Source: Alcanivorax sp. UBA4485
GTDB taxonomy: Bacteria > Pseudomonadota > Gammaproteobacteria > Pseudomonadales > Alcanivoracaceae
DNA length: 43,642 nt
Direction of reading: 5' to 3'
Assembly: GCA_002389055.1 (NCBI GenBank)
Contig: DGNT01000161.1
Span: 1-43,642 of the forward strand
This document shows positions 31,141 through 40,942 of the stretch, in pieces; position 1 is the first letter of the stretch, and every line of letters starts with the position of its first letter. Position numbers and translations under genes: made by a program. The notes under the pieces were generated by a model, which saw only the letters and a list, made by a program, of their open reading frames with translations, was not told where the DNA came from and ran no database searches.

Positions 31141-32178
31141 TCACCGCTCAGGCGCTCCCGGCATCAGCCCGCAGGCGCCGAGCACCGTTTGCCAGCGTTC
31201 GGTGTGGGCGCGCAGGGCCTGATCCAGGCGCGCCGCCTGGCCCCGGGACCCGAAATAGTGGGCCAGCCACTGATCCAGCGCCGGGTTGGCGCCGCTGCTG
31301 ACCGCCCGCAACGCCCGCAGGCGGTCGTCCAGCCGGCGCCGGTGGCGGTCCAGGTCCGCCAGGTACGGTTGTACGTCCTCCCCATAGACGCTATCCAAAA
31401 GGTTGCGCAGGTAGCGGGCCCGTTGGCTGGCCCGGCCGCGGGGGCAGAGACCGTCCTCGTCCAGCGCCTGAAGCATGCTCAGGGCCTGTTCCAGGGCCAC
31501 CCGGGCGGCGGCGACCTCACGCAGCAGCGCGCCGCCGGCGGCGCCACCGGCCAGCGCGGCCAGATGCCGCTCCAGCTTCGGCAGGGCGTCCGGTGTCGGT
31601 GTGGCGCGTAGAGCCCGCCCGGCGCTGGCCAGGCCGCCCAGCGCCTCCAGGCCGGGGCCGGGGTCGCCGGCCGGACCCGGAGACTGGTTGAGGAAGCCAC
31701 GCAGCTCGTCGCCGGCCCAGGTGGCGTTCCAGAACAGATCGCCGAGGCTGTCTCGTTTCACCGCCAGGGTGCGTTCCAGCAGGGCGATCAGCGCCGGGTC
31801 TTCCAGCTTATCCTGTGCCAGACAGCGTTCGCCGCGCTGAATAAAGGTCAGCTCGTAATCCAGCCGCAAGGAGGCGGCGCGCAACTTGCCCAGGGCGCTG
31901 TTGCGTTCGCTGACCAGCGACATCAGGTCGCAATGGCGCAGCGCCAGATAGTTGAGCAGGCCGGTGCGCAGGTCCGGCAGCGGGCGGCGCAGCACCGCGT
32001 TGCCGGGGTAAGGTCGCAGATCCAGGGCGGACGGCGGCGGCACCGGCTGCCGGGTAAGACGCTCCAGGCGGGTCAGGTAATCCTGCCAGCGCGCCGTCAC
32101 CGGGTCCTCGGGCCACAGCGCCAGACCGGCGGCGGCCGCCAGGGCGATCAGAGCAACCGCCAGTACGGTTTTCTTCAT
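31141..32178 (-). CDS. DUF3080 family protein, probable envelope protein
   Basis: 345 residues. The N-terminus (MKKTVLAVALIALAAAAGLALW) is a signal peptide or membrane anchor without a lipobox cysteine. The middle has the DUF3080 hallmark LNYLALRHCDLMSLVSERNSALGKLRAASLRLDYELTFI, and the rest is helical with Ala/Leu/Arg-rich segments (KLERHLAALAGGAAG, YLADLDRHRRRLDDRLRALRAV). The two cysteines HCD and ERC could form a disulfide if the protein is periplasmic. Function unknown in the family. It is divergent from the alpha-2-macroglobulin gene, with 148 bases between starts. Confidence 0.8.
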   Translation of the reverse strand: MKKTVLAVALIALAAAAGLALWPEDPVTARWQDYLTRLERLTRQPVPPPSALDLRPYPGNAVLRRPLPDLRTGLLNYLALRHCDLMSLVSERNSALGKLRAASLRLDYELTFIQRGERCLAQDKLEDPALIALLERTLAVKRDSLGDLFWNATWAGDELRGFLNQSPGPAGDPGPGLEALGGLASAGRALRATPTPDALPKLERHLAALAGGAAGGALLREVAAARVALEQALSMLQALDEDGLCPRGRASQRARYLRNLLDSVYGEDVQPYLADLDRHRRRLDDRLRALRAVSSGANPALDQWLAHYFGSRGQAARLDQALRAHTERWQTVLGACGLMPGAPER

Positions 32179-32326
32179 GGCGCGATCTGTGTCATGGCGT
32201 GGTCTGCGTCAGGGCCCGCTGCATTTCGGTACGATTTTACCTTGTCCGAGGAGGGCGGCGTTTGGCAACTGTGCTACCTTTTTCAGAAACACTCTCCCCG
32301 TGTATAAGCCCAAGGCGGTCAAAGGA

Positions 32327-35300
32327 ATGCGATTACAACACTTAGGCGTGCTGTTTCTGGCCCTCTCCCTGCTGGCCTGCGACAACGCCGAGGAACCCGG
32401 CCCGGCGTCCTCCAGCGGGGACACTTCCCCGCCAACCTCGTCGACGGCCAAGCAGAGCGAAGGCGCCGCGCCGATGGACAGCCGCTGGCGCAGCCATCTG
32501 GACAGCTGGCCCATCGGTGAGGTGAGCGCCCGGGCGCCGCTGGTGGTGCGTTTCACCCACCCGGTGGTCGCCGAAGAGGCGCTGGAAAAGGCCGCTGAAG
32601 GCGTGGCCCGCCTGACGCCGGAAGTGGGTTTCAACGCCGTGTTCACCGCCCGTGACCGCCTGGAAATCCGCCCCGACCGGCCGCTGGAGCGGGGCCGGGC
32701 ACTGACTCTGACCCTGTTCCCCCAGAGCCTGTCCGGGGTCGACGACGGCCTGCCGCCCCTGACGTTGCCGCTGACCGTGCGGCGCCAGCAACTGAGCCTG
32801 CGGGTCGACGCCCTGACGCCGGTGGACCAGGCCCCGGCCCGCATGCGGCTGGACGGCGAGTTGACCACCGTCGATCAGGCGGACCCGCTGGACGTCCAGT
32901 CCACGCTCACCGCCACCCAGGCCGACCGCCGGCTGGAAATCGAATGGCACCACGGCGCCGCCGGGCTCAGCCACGGCTTCCAGATCGGCGATATCCGCCG
33001 TGATGGCGAGCCGGCGCCGGTGGTGCTGCGCTGGAACGGCGAGCCCCTGGCGGTGGAGGAAAGCGGCGAGCGGCAATACCCGGTGCCCGCCGAAGGCGCC
33101 TTCCAGGTGATCGCCGCGCGCACCCAGAGCTATCCGCAGCCACATATCCGGGTGCAGTTTTCACAGCCGCTGATGGGCAGCCAGGACACCGCCGGCCTGG
33201 TGCGGGTCAACGGCAAGGACGCCCGGGTGCGCATCGACGGCAGCCGGCTGCTGGTCTACCCGGGTGGCGAGGCCGGGGACGATGGCGCCGTTACCCTGAC
33301 CGTCGGCGCCGGCCTGCGCAGCGCATCGCGGGCCCGCCTGGACAGCGAGTTCACCCAGGACCTGGTGTTGCGGGTGGCCAAGCCCGGCGTGCGCTTCGTC
33401 GGCGACGGCGTGATTCTGCCCGCCGGCGAAACGCTCAGCGTGCCGTTCGAGGCGGTGGGTACCCGCGCGGTGAAGGTACAGGCGTTCGAAGTGTTCGCCG
33501 ATAACATCGCCGGCTACTTGCAGAACAACGACCTCAACGCCGATTACGCGGACACCCGCCACGGCCGCTACCTGTGGCAAAAGACGCTGAGCCTGCCGCC
33601 GGACGGCGACGGCGACTGGCAGCGTTACCGGCTGGATCTCAGTGAGCTGATGGCGCGCCACGCCAACGGTCTGGTGCGCCTGACCCTGAAGATCGACGCC
33701 GACACCATCGACTACCAATGCCAGGGTGAGGGGCCAAGCCGCACCGCCGAGCTGCCGGACAACTTCGAAGGCCCCGGCCAGGACGACGGCGGCGACCGCC
33801 TGCGCCGCTACTACGACAACGCCGGCTACCTGAGCTGGCAGGAGCGGGACAACCCTTGCTCCGACGCCTACTACCAGTACAACGAGCGGGCCGAATCCTC
33901 GCGCGCCTTCCTGGCCTCCAACCTGGGGCTGATCGCCAAGCAGGGCGAGGACGACCGATTGATCGTGGTGGCCACCCACCTGGACAGCAACGCACCGGCC
34001 AGCGGCGTGCGCGTCAGCGTGCACAACTACCAGCATCAGCAACTCGCCGAAGGCACCACCAACAGCGACGGCGAAGTCACCCTGGGCGTGGACGGCACGC
34101 CGTTCTATCTGGTCGCCCACCTCGGTGACGACCGCGGCTACCTGAAACTGGCGCGCAACCAGGCGTTGCCCACCAACCAGTTCAACACCGGCGGCGAGCG
34201 GGTGCGCGACGGCCTCAAGGGCTTCTTCTACGGCGAGCGGGACGTGTGGCGCCCGGGCGACGATATCCACCTCACCTTTATTCTCGACGACCCGGACAAT
34301 CGCATCCCCGACGACCACCCGCTGACCCTGGACTGGTTCGACCCGCGCGGTAACAAGGTGGCCGAATACAGCAACAGCGAGCCGGTGGGCCAGTTCTACA
34401 CCTTTACCCTGGGCACCGCGGAAGACGCGCCCACCGGCAACTGGCGCGCGGTGGCGCGGATCGGCGAGCGGTACTTCGACACCCGGTTGCGCGTGGAGGC
34501 GATCAAACCCAACCGGCTGAGCATCGATCTGGACCTGCCCGACGCCCTGGACGCCGGCACCGCCAACCCGGTGACCCTGCACAGCCAGTGGCTCAACGGC
34601 GCCCGCGCCGGCGGCCTGAAAGCGGACGTGAAAGCGAGTCTGAGCAACGCCGCCACCACTTTTGAAGGCTACGACGGTTTCGCCTTCGACGACCCCACCC
34701 GCAGCCTCGGCGCCGAGCCGTTCACCGCCTTCGAAGGCAAGCTCGACGGTCAGGGCGACGCGCGCTTCCCGCTCGATCTGCCGGAGCTGACCCCGCCGGG
34801 CATGGCCGCCGCCACGCTCACCACACGGGTATTCGAAAACAGCGGTGACTACAGCACCCAGGTGCGCCGCGTGCCGGTGCGTCCCTACCAGCACTGGGTG
34901 GGCCTGCGCGTGCCGGAAGGCGGCGGCTGGGGCGGCGCCCTGGGCCGTGACCGGGACCACGAGATCGGCCTTCTGACGCTGGATCGGGACGGCAAACCCG
35001 AGGCCGGCCGCGATCTGACCCTGAGCCTGTACCGCATCGACTGGCGCTGGTGGTGGGACCGGGGCGACGACAACCTGACCAACTTCATCAGCGACCCGCA
35101 CACCGAAAAACTGCGCCAGGACACCCTCACCACCGACGCCGACGGACGCGCCCAATGGACCCTGGCCGGTGCCGATTACGAATGGGGCCGGCATCTGCTG
35201 CGGGTCTGCCAGAGCGACGGTCGCCACTGCGTCAGCCGCACCGTCTACCTGGGTTGGAGCGGCGAACGGGGCGCCCAGGGCGACGCCGCCACCCGGTTGT

Positions 35301-37933
35301 CGCTGAGCACCGACCGGGACCAGTATCAGGTGGGCGACACCGCCCGCGTGCAGGTGCCGGTGAGCGGCCAGGGCCGTCTGCTGGTGAGCCTGGAGAACGG
35401 CGCCCGGGTGCTCGACCACTATTGGCTGGAAGCCGGCGAGCAGGGCGACACCCTGACCCTGGAAGTGCCGGTCACCGCCGCCATGGCGCCTAATGTGTAT
35501 GTCCATGTGGCGCTGCTGCAGCCCCACGCCGGGCGCGACAACGACCGGCCGATCCGCCTCTACGGCATCGCGCCGCTGCTGGTGGACGACCCGGCCACCC
35601 GCCTGATGCCGGACATCCGTGCCGAGAGCCAAGTGCGCCCGGAAAGCACCCTGTCGGTGGCGGTGTCCGAACGCCGCGGGCGGCCCATGACCTACACCCT
35701 GGCGGTGGTCGACGAGGGCCTGCTGGGTATCACCGGGTTTGATACGCCGCGCCCGCACCGGGCGTTCTACCAGCGTGAGGCGCTGGGCGTGCTGACCTGG
35801 GACCTGTTCGATCAGGTGGTGGGCGCCTACGGCGGCGAGCTGGATCAGATGCTGGCGCTGGGCGGTTCCGACGCGCTCCGCGACGGCAGCGAGCAACAGC
35901 GCCGGCGTTTCCCGCCGGTGGTCCGTTTCCTAGGGCCGTTCCAGTTGGCCAAGGGTGAGACCGCCGACCACGACATCGACCTGCCCGCCTACATGGGCCA
36001 GGTGCGGGTGATGGTGGTGGCCGGTGACGGCCACGCCTACGGCGAGGCCGAGAAAGACGTCACCGTCACCCAGCCGCTGACCCTGCTGTCGTCCCTGCCT
36101 CGGGTGCTGGGGCCGGGCGAAACCCTGGCCCTGCCGGTCACCCTGTTCGCCGCCGAGGACGGCCTGGGCCCGGTGACGGTGACCGCCGACGTGGAGGGCC
36201 CGATCTCGTTAAGCGACCAGCCGGATGAGCAGGGTGCCGAGCTGGACTTCCAGGACAGCGGCGAACAAATCGCCGAACTGGGCCTGAAGAGCGGCGAGGG
36301 CACCGGCACCGCCACGGTGACCGTGTCCGCCCGCGCCGAGGACCATGAGGGCGAGGGCTACCGCGCCAGCGAAACCGTGCACCTGCCGGTGCGCGCCGCC
36401 AACCCGCCCACCGTCCGTGACGCCGGGCGCCTGTTGGCCGCCGGCGAGACCTGGTCGCAGCGGCACAGCGCCCACGGTCTGCCCGGTACCAACCTAAGCC
36501 GGCTGACCGTGAGCAGCCTGCCGGCCATGGGCCTGGAGCGACGCCTGGACTACCTGCTCGGTTACCCCCACGGCTGCGTCGAGCAGACCGTGTCGGCGGC
36601 TCTGCCGCAGCTGTACCTGTCGCGGCTGATTGCCCTCGACGAGGAACTGCGGGCCCGCATCCAGAGCAATGTGGAGGCGGCCATTGAGCGGCTGCGCCGC
36701 TTCCAGCTCGGCGACGGCGCCTTCGCCTATTGGCCCGGGGCCGCCGCGGCCGACGACTGGGGCACCTCCTACGCCGGCCACTTCCTGCTGGAAGCGCGCC
36801 GCCAGGGCTTCGCGGTACCCGCCGGCATGCTCGAGAACTGGGCCGACTATCAGCGCCGCCTGGGACGCGACCCGGGCGGCCAGCCCTGGCAGTGGGCCGG
36901 CCAGGCTTACCGCCTTTACACCCTGGCGCTGGCCGGGGAACCCGAGGTGGGCGCCCAGAACCGCCTGCGTGAGGCGCTGTCCGCCCAGGCGGACGCCGAC
37001 AGCCGCCAGCCCGGCTACCAGGCCGCGCGCTGGCTGCTGGCCGCCGCCTATCAGCGGATGGGCCTTAACGACGTGGCCGGGGAGCTTATCGCCGGCGCCG
37101 ATACACCCTCGGAGTACCACCGACCCGGCCCCACCTACGGCTCGGCGCTGCGCGACCAGGCCATCGAGCTGCTGGTGCGCGACGCCCGCGGCGACAGCGA
37201 CGGCGCCTGGCGCCAGGCCGAGGCGATCGCCGGTCAACTGGCCTCCCAGCAGTGGTATTCCACCCAGAGCACCGCCTGGGCGTTGATGGCCATGGCCCGC
37301 TTTGCCGGCTCCGGCGACGCCGGTGAGGGCTACCGGTTCGCGTGGCGACAGGGCGACGGCGACTGGCAGCAAATCCAATCCCAGGCGCCGGTGTTCCGCC
37401 ACGACCTGTCGCTGGAAGGCGAGGGCGTCGAGCTGGCGGTACGCAACGACAGCGAACGCCGCCTGTACGCCTCGGTGACCACCCGGGGCACGCCGGCGCC
37501 GGGTCAGGAACAGGCCGCCGCCCAAGGGCTCGGTATTGAGGCCCGCTTCCTGACCCTGGACGGCCGGCCCCTGAACCCGGCCAGCCTGTCCCAGGGCACC
37601 GATTTCCGCGCCCGGGTGCGCGTCGTCAATAGCAGCGGCCGTGACCTGGACAACCTGGCCCTGACCCAGGTGATCCCGTCCGGCTGGCAGATCACCGACA
37701 GCCGTCTGGCCGGCGATGAACAGGCGGCGCCGCTGGATTACCGGGACATCCGCGACGACCGGGTGCTCAGTTACTTCTCGCTGGCCGCCGGCGAGGCGCG
37801 CGAATACACCCTGGGGCTGAACGCCACCTTCGCCGGTCGGTTCTATTTGCCGGGCTGGCAGGTGGAGGCCATGTACCAGGGCGATACCCGCGCCCGTAAC
37901 ACCGGCCAGTGGGTGGAGGTGATCCGCGATTAA
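32327..37933 (+). CDS. Bacterial alpha-2-macroglobulin lipoprotein (YfhM-like)
   Basis: 1868 residues from the ATG at 32327, where a lipoprotein signal starts (MRLQHLGVLFLALSLLAC, Cys18); frame-open codons upstream to 32177 encode nothing secretory. Asp at +2 predicts retention in the inner membrane, as for the E. coli protein. Macroglobulin-like beta domains fill the first two thirds (KGFFYGERDVWRPGDDIHLTFIL, VRVMVVAGDGHAYGEAEKDVTV), and the thioester motif is YPHGCVEQT with Cys1417 and Gln1420, followed by the helical thioester domain. These proteins trap foreign proteases after bait cleavage through the thioester. It is longer than E. coli YfhM (~1650). The pbpC gene begins at its stop codon, the conserved pairing for this subfamily. 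Confidence 0.95.
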   Translation: MRLQHLGVLFLALSLLACDNAEEPGPASSSGDTSPPTSSTAKQSEGAAPMDSRWRSHLDSWPIGEVSARAPLVVRFTHPVVAEEALEKAAEGVARLTPEVGFNAVFTARDRLEIRPDRPLERGRALTLTLFPQSLSGVDDGLPPLTLPLTVRRQQLSLRVDALTPVDQAPARMRLDGELTTVDQADPLDVQSTLTATQADRRLEIEWHHGAAGLSHGFQIGDIRRDGEPAPVVLRWNGEPLAVEESGERQYPVPAEGAFQVIAARTQSYPQPHIRVQFSQPLMGSQDTAGLVRVNGKDARVRIDGSRLLVYPGGEAGDDGAVTLTVGAGLRSASRARLDSEFTQDLVLRVAKPGVRFVGDGVILPAGETLSVPFEAVGTRAVKVQAFEVFADNIAGYLQNNDLNADYADTRHGRYLWQKTLSLPPDGDGDWQRYRLDLSELMARHANGLVRLTLKIDADTIDYQCQGEGPSRTAELPDNFEGPGQDDGGDRLRRYYDNAGYLSWQERDNPCSDAYYQYNERAESSRAFLASNLGLIAKQGEDDRLIVVATHLDSNAPASGVRVSVHNYQHQQLAEGTTNSDGEVTLGVDGTPFYLVAHLGDDRGYLKLARNQALPTNQFNTGGERVRDGLKGFFYGERDVWRPGDDIHLTFILDDPDNRIPDDHPLTLDWFDPRGNKVAEYSNSEPVGQFYTFTLGTAEDAPTGNWRAVARIGERYFDTRLRVEAIKPNRLSIDLDLPDALDAGTANPVTLHSQWLNGARAGGLKADVKASLSNAATTFEGYDGFAFDDPTRSLGAEPFTAFEGKLDGQGDARFPLDLPELTPPGMAAATLTTRVFENSGDYSTQVRRVPVRPYQHWVGLRVPEGGGWGGALGRDRDHEIGLLTLDRDGKPEAGRDLTLSLYRIDWRWWWDRGDDNLTNFISDPHTEKLRQDTLTTDADGRAQWTLAGADYEWGRHLLRVCQSDGRHCVSRTVYLGWSGERGAQGDAATRLSLSTDRDQYQVGDTARVQVPVSGQGRLLVSLENGARVLDHYWLEAGEQGDTLTLEVPVTAAMAPNVYVHVALLQPHAGRDNDRPIRLYGIAPLLVDDPATRLMPDIRAESQVRPESTLSVAVSERRGRPMTYTLAVVDEGLLGITGFDTPRPHRAFYQREALGVLTWDLFDQVVGAYGGELDQMLALGGSDALRDGSEQQRRRFPPVVRFLGPFQLAKGETADHDIDLPAYMGQVRVMVVAGDGHAYGEAEKDVTVTQPLTLLSSLPRVLGPGETLALPVTLFAAEDGLGPVTVTADVEGPISLSDQPDEQGAELDFQDSGEQIAELGLKSGEGTGTATVTVSARAEDHEGEGYRASETVHLPVRAANPPTVRDAGRLLAAGETWSQRHSAHGLPGTNLSRLTVSSLPAMGLERRLDYLLGYPHGCVEQTVSAALPQLYLSRLIALDEELRARIQSNVEAAIERLRRFQLGDGAFAYWPGAAAADDWGTSYAGHFLLEARRQGFAVPAGMLENWADYQRRLGRDPGGQPWQWAGQAYRLYTLALAGEPEVGAQNRLREALSAQADADSRQPGYQAARWLLAAAYQRMGLNDVAGELIAGADTPSEYHRPGPTYGSALRDQAIELLVRDARGDSDGAWRQAEAIAGQLASQQWYSTQSTAWALMAMARFAGSGDAGEGYRFAWRQGDGDWQQIQSQAPVFRHDLSLEGEGVELAVRNDSERRLYASVTTRGTPAPGQEQAAAQGLGIEARFLTLDGRPLNPASLSQGTDFRARVRVVNSSGRDLDNLALTQVIPSGWQITDSRLAGDEQAAPLDYRDIRDDRVLSYFSLAAGEAREYTLGLNATFAGRFYLPGWQVEAMYQGDTRARNTGQWVEVIRD
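37915..37931 (+). promoter_or_regulatory. Extended Shine-Dalgarno and probable AUU start of pbpC
   Basis: GGAGGTGATCC (37915-37925) is complementary over eleven bases to the conserved 3' end of 16S rRNA. ATT (37929-37931) follows, overlapping the stop of the preceding gene by one base (ATTAA). The pbpC frame is closed by TGA at 37920-37922 and offers no ATG or GTG before its hydrophobic anchor; the first conventional start, TTG 37989, would remove the basic residues that orient the anchor. Confidence 0.55.
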
Positions 37934-40265
37934 GGGTCGCTTCGCAGGCCGCCGCTGGCGATGGCCGCTGGCCGGCGCCGCCCTGGCGTTGCTGGCCGGG
38001 CTGGCGTTTCTGCAGTTCGCGCCGCTGCCTGCCGCGCTCACGGCCACCGACTACGCCACCCTGATGCTGGACCGCCAGGGGCGGCCGCTGGCGGCGCGCA
38101 TTGCCGCCGACCAGCAGTGGCGGTTCGCCCCGGTGGCGCGGGTGCCGGACAAGTACCGCCGGGCGCTGCTTACCTTCGAGGACCGTCGCTTCTTCTATCA
38201 CCCCGGAGTTGATCCCGTGGCGGTGCTGCGCGCCGCCCGAGACAATCTGGCCGCCGGCCGGGTGGTCAGCGGCGGCTCCACCCTGACCATGCAACTGGCC
38301 CGCCTGTTGCGCGCCGACCCGCCGCGCACCTTCCCCGAAAAAGCCCGCGAGGCGGTTGTGGCGCTGCAACTGGAATGGCACCTGGACAAGCACGAGATCC
38401 TGCGCCAGTACGCCAGCCGTGCTCCCTTCGGCGGCAACACCGTGGGCCTGCGCGCCGCCGCCTGGCGTTACTTTCAGCGGCCGCCGGAACAGCTCAGCTG
38501 GGCGGAAGCGGCGTTGCTGGCGGTGCTGCCCAACAGCCCGGCGCTGATCCACCCGGGCCGTGACCGGGAACGGCTGCGCGCCAAGCGCGACCGGCTGCTC
38601 GAAACGCTGCGCGAGCAGGGCGCCCTGGACCGGGACGACCTGGCCCTGGCGCGGCTGGAGCCGCTGCCCCGGGTCCAGGCCTTGCCGTCGCTGGCGCCCC
38701 GGTTGCTGGATACGCTCACCGCCGGCGGCGGGGCGCCGCTGTTGCGCACCACCCTGGACGCGGACCTGCAGCGTCGGGTGCGTGATCTCGCCGACCACCA
38801 CGGCCAGCGGCTGGGGCGCCAGGGCGTGCACAACCTGGCGGTGGTGGTGATCGATCACCGGGCGATGGCGGTGCGCGCCTACCTGGGCAATGTCAATCAC
38901 GGCGACCCGCTCACCTACGGCGCCGCCGTGGACATCGCCAGCCGGCCGCGCTCCACCGGCAGTGTGCTCAAGCCGCTGCTGTACGGCTCGATGCTGGACG
39001 CCGGGCAGCTGCTGCCGGGCACGCTGGTGTCGGACCTGCCCACCAATTACGGCGGCTATAGCCCGGAGAACTTCGACCGCGAATACCGGGGCGCGGTGCC
39101 GGCCCGCGAGGCCCTGGCCCGTTCCCTGAACGTGCCGGCGGTGCGCATGCTGCGCCGCTACGGGGTGGGCCGTTTCCACGACCAGCTGCGGGCGCTGGGC
39201 ATGACCACGCTGTTCCGGCCCGCCGACGGTTACGGGCTGACCCTGGTGCTGGGCGGCGCGGAAGGCACGCTGATGGAGCTGACCGGCATTTACGCGCGTC
39301 TGATCGCCACCGCCCGGGACGGCGCCGCGCCGCCGGCGGCGCTGTTGTCCGGCGTGCACCCGGTGGCGGCGCCGTTCCCGATCAGCCCCGGCGCCGCCTG
39401 GCTGACCCTGGACGCCCTGCGCGAGGTGGCACGCCCCGGCACCGCCCGGCAATGGCGGCTGTACCGCTCCAGCCAGCCGATCGCCTGGAAGACCGGCACC
39501 AGCTACGGACTGCGCGACGCCTGGGCGATCGGCAGCAACGGCCGCTACACGGTGGGCGTGTGGGCCGGCAACGGCAACGGCGAACCGGCGCCGCACCTGG
39601 GCGGCGCCGACACTGCCGCGCCCTTGATGCTGGACGTGTTCAGCCTGCTTGGCACCGAACCCTGGCCGGCGCCGCCGCTCAACGATCTGAAAACCGTGCG
39701 CGCCTGTGTCGATGACGGCTATCTGGCCGGTGGCCGCTGCCGGTCGGAGGCGGTGCTGGCGCCCCTGCACAGCCACTTCCAGACCGTCACTCCGCACCAC
39801 CGCCGCGTGCACCTGGACGCCAACGGCCAGCGCGTGCACAGCGGCTGCGAATCGGTGGCCAACATGCGCTCGCGGGACTGGTTCGTGCTGCCGCCCGCCC
39901 AGGCCTGGTTCTACCGCCAGCGTCACCCGGACTACCGGCCGCTGCCGGCCTGGCGGGCGGACTGCGCCGCCGGCGCCCGGGCCCTGGATACCACGCCGCC
40001 CATGGCGGTGATCTACCCCCACGCCGGCGCCGGCCTGTTTATTCCCCGGGAGCTGGGCGGCGAGCGCGGCCGGGCGGTGTTCCGCGTGGTGCACGAACGG
40101 CCCGGCGCCAGCCTGTTCTGGCACCTGGACGACCAGTACCTGGGCCGCACCGACCACTTCCATGAGTGGGCCCTGCGGGCCTCGCCGGGCTGGCACACCC
40201 TGACGCTGGTGGACGACCAGGGCTTTCGCCTGCAACGCCGTTTCAAAGTGCTGGGCGATCACTGA
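37929..40265 (+). CDS. pbpC: Penicillin-binding protein 1C (class A PBP)
   Basis: 778 residues counted from the proposed AUU start (758 from TTG 37989). The N-terminus KGRFAGRRWRWPLAGAALALLAGLAFL is a typical basic tip plus membrane anchor. Glycosyltransferase (GT51) motifs: FEDRRFFYHPGVDPVAVLRA with Glu84, GGSTLTMQLARLLR, and the later RQYASRAPFGGNTVGLRAAAWRYF. Transpeptidase motifs: Ser345-Val-Leu-Lys348 (TGSVLKP), SLN (ARSLNVPAV) and Lys521-Thr-Gly (WKTGTSYG). A C-terminal beta domain (PMAVIYPHAGAGLFIPRELG to the end) is the BiPBP_C module. PbpC builds peptidoglycan glycan strands; with the A2M protein it may repair walls breached by attackers. Only the start codon is in doubt. Confidence 0.93.
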   Translation: MKGRFAGRRWRWPLAGAALALLAGLAFLQFAPLPAALTATDYATLMLDRQGRPLAARIAADQQWRFAPVARVPDKYRRALLTFEDRRFFYHPGVDPVAVLRAARDNLAAGRVVSGGSTLTMQLARLLRADPPRTFPEKAREAVVALQLEWHLDKHEILRQYASRAPFGGNTVGLRAAAWRYFQRPPEQLSWAEAALLAVLPNSPALIHPGRDRERLRAKRDRLLETLREQGALDRDDLALARLEPLPRVQALPSLAPRLLDTLTAGGGAPLLRTTLDADLQRRVRDLADHHGQRLGRQGVHNLAVVVIDHRAMAVRAYLGNVNHGDPLTYGAAVDIASRPRSTGSVLKPLLYGSMLDAGQLLPGTLVSDLPTNYGGYSPENFDREYRGAVPAREALARSLNVPAVRMLRRYGVGRFHDQLRALGMTTLFRPADGYGLTLVLGGAEGTLMELTGIYARLIATARDGAAPPAALLSGVHPVAAPFPISPGAAWLTLDALREVARPGTARQWRLYRSSQPIAWKTGTSYGLRDAWAIGSNGRYTVGVWAGNGNGEPAPHLGGADTAAPLMLDVFSLLGTEPWPAPPLNDLKTVRACVDDGYLAGGRCRSEAVLAPLHSHFQTVTPHHRRVHLDANGQRVHSGCESVANMRSRDWFVLPPAQAWFYRQRHPDYRPLPAWRADCAAGARALDTTPPMAVIYPHAGAGLFIPRELGGERGRAVFRVVHERPGASLFWHLDDQYLGRTDHFHEWALRASPGWHTLTLVDDQGFRLQRRFKVLGDH

Positions 40266-40330
40266 ACCGTCGTCTTCACCCGCCATTCGCCACGGCTCTC
40301 CGACACTGAGCGCGCAGCCAAGGAGATGCC

Positions 40331-40855
40331 ATGCGTACCGTCATCGTGATTCTCGCCGCCGCCGCGCTGGTGGCCGCCTGTCAATTAAGCCCGGACCGTC
40401 CGCCGGTGGAGACCGTGGATGACCTGGACCTGGACCGTTTTATGGGCGATTGGTATGTGATCGCCAACATCCCCACGCCGCCGGAAAAAGGCGCCCACAA
40501 CGCGGTGGAAAGCTATCAGCGGCTGGGCGAGCACAAGATCGGCGTCACCTTTGCTTTCAACGAAGACAGCTTCGACGGTGAGCGCAAGACCATGACGCCC
40601 ACCGGCTTCGTCAGCGACCAAAGCAACGCCATCTGGGGCATGCGCTTTATCTGGCCGTTCCGCGCCGACTATCGCGTGCTGTACGTGGACGACGCCTACC
40701 GGACCACCCTTATCGGGCGCCAGAAGCGCGACTATCTGTGGATCATGGCCCGTCAGCCGGAACTGTCCGAGGACACCCTGCAGCGGTTGATCGGGATCGC
40801 CGCCGAACGGGGCTACGACACCCGCCGCATCCAGCGCGTCCCGCAGCGCTGGTAA
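40331..40855 (+). CDS. blc: Outer-membrane lipocalin Blc
   Basis: 174 residues, close to E. coli Blc. Lipobox LVAAC (Cys17) with Gln at +2 points to the outer membrane. The lipocalin signature is DLDRFMGDWYVIANIPTPPEKGAHNAVESY (the GxW motif), with later family strands FAFNEDSFDGERKTMTPTGFV and WPFRADYRVLYVDDAYRTTLIG and the terminal helix ELSEDTLQRLIGIAAERGYD. Blc binds lysophospholipids and fatty acids and is linked to membrane stress. AAGGAG precedes the ATG by six bases; no promoter is evident in the 65-base gap after pbpC, so read-through is possible. Confidence 0.92.
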   Translation: MRTVIVILAAAALVAACQLSPDRPPVETVDDLDLDRFMGDWYVIANIPTPPEKGAHNAVESYQRLGEHKIGVTFAFNEDSFDGERKTMTPTGFVSDQSNAIWGMRFIWPFRADYRVLYVDDAYRTTLIGRQKRDYLWIMARQPELSEDTLQRLIGIAAERGYDTRRIQRVPQRW

Positions 40856-40942
40856 GGCGTCCGTTGCGGGCCCTGGCTTGAAGCTTGCCGAGGCGTCCCC
40901 ATCCTCCTAGGGTGAAAGCCCACCGGAGTGAAGGAGACCCTG

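Noticed and set aside
32179..32326. Sigma54 promoter (TTGGCA near 32262) between the DUF3080 and A2M genes
   Set aside because: The GG and GC are seven, not ten, bases apart, so the element does not fit.
33161..35896. Minus-strand open frame of 911 codons inside the A2M gene
   Set aside because: Composition is typical antisense of GC-rich codons (Val, Ala, Gly, His, Gln) and the plus strand has an unmistakable A2M protein.
37767..40286. Minus-strand open frame of 839 codons opposite pbpC
   Set aside because: No motif or signal; the plus strand carries all class A PBP motifs.
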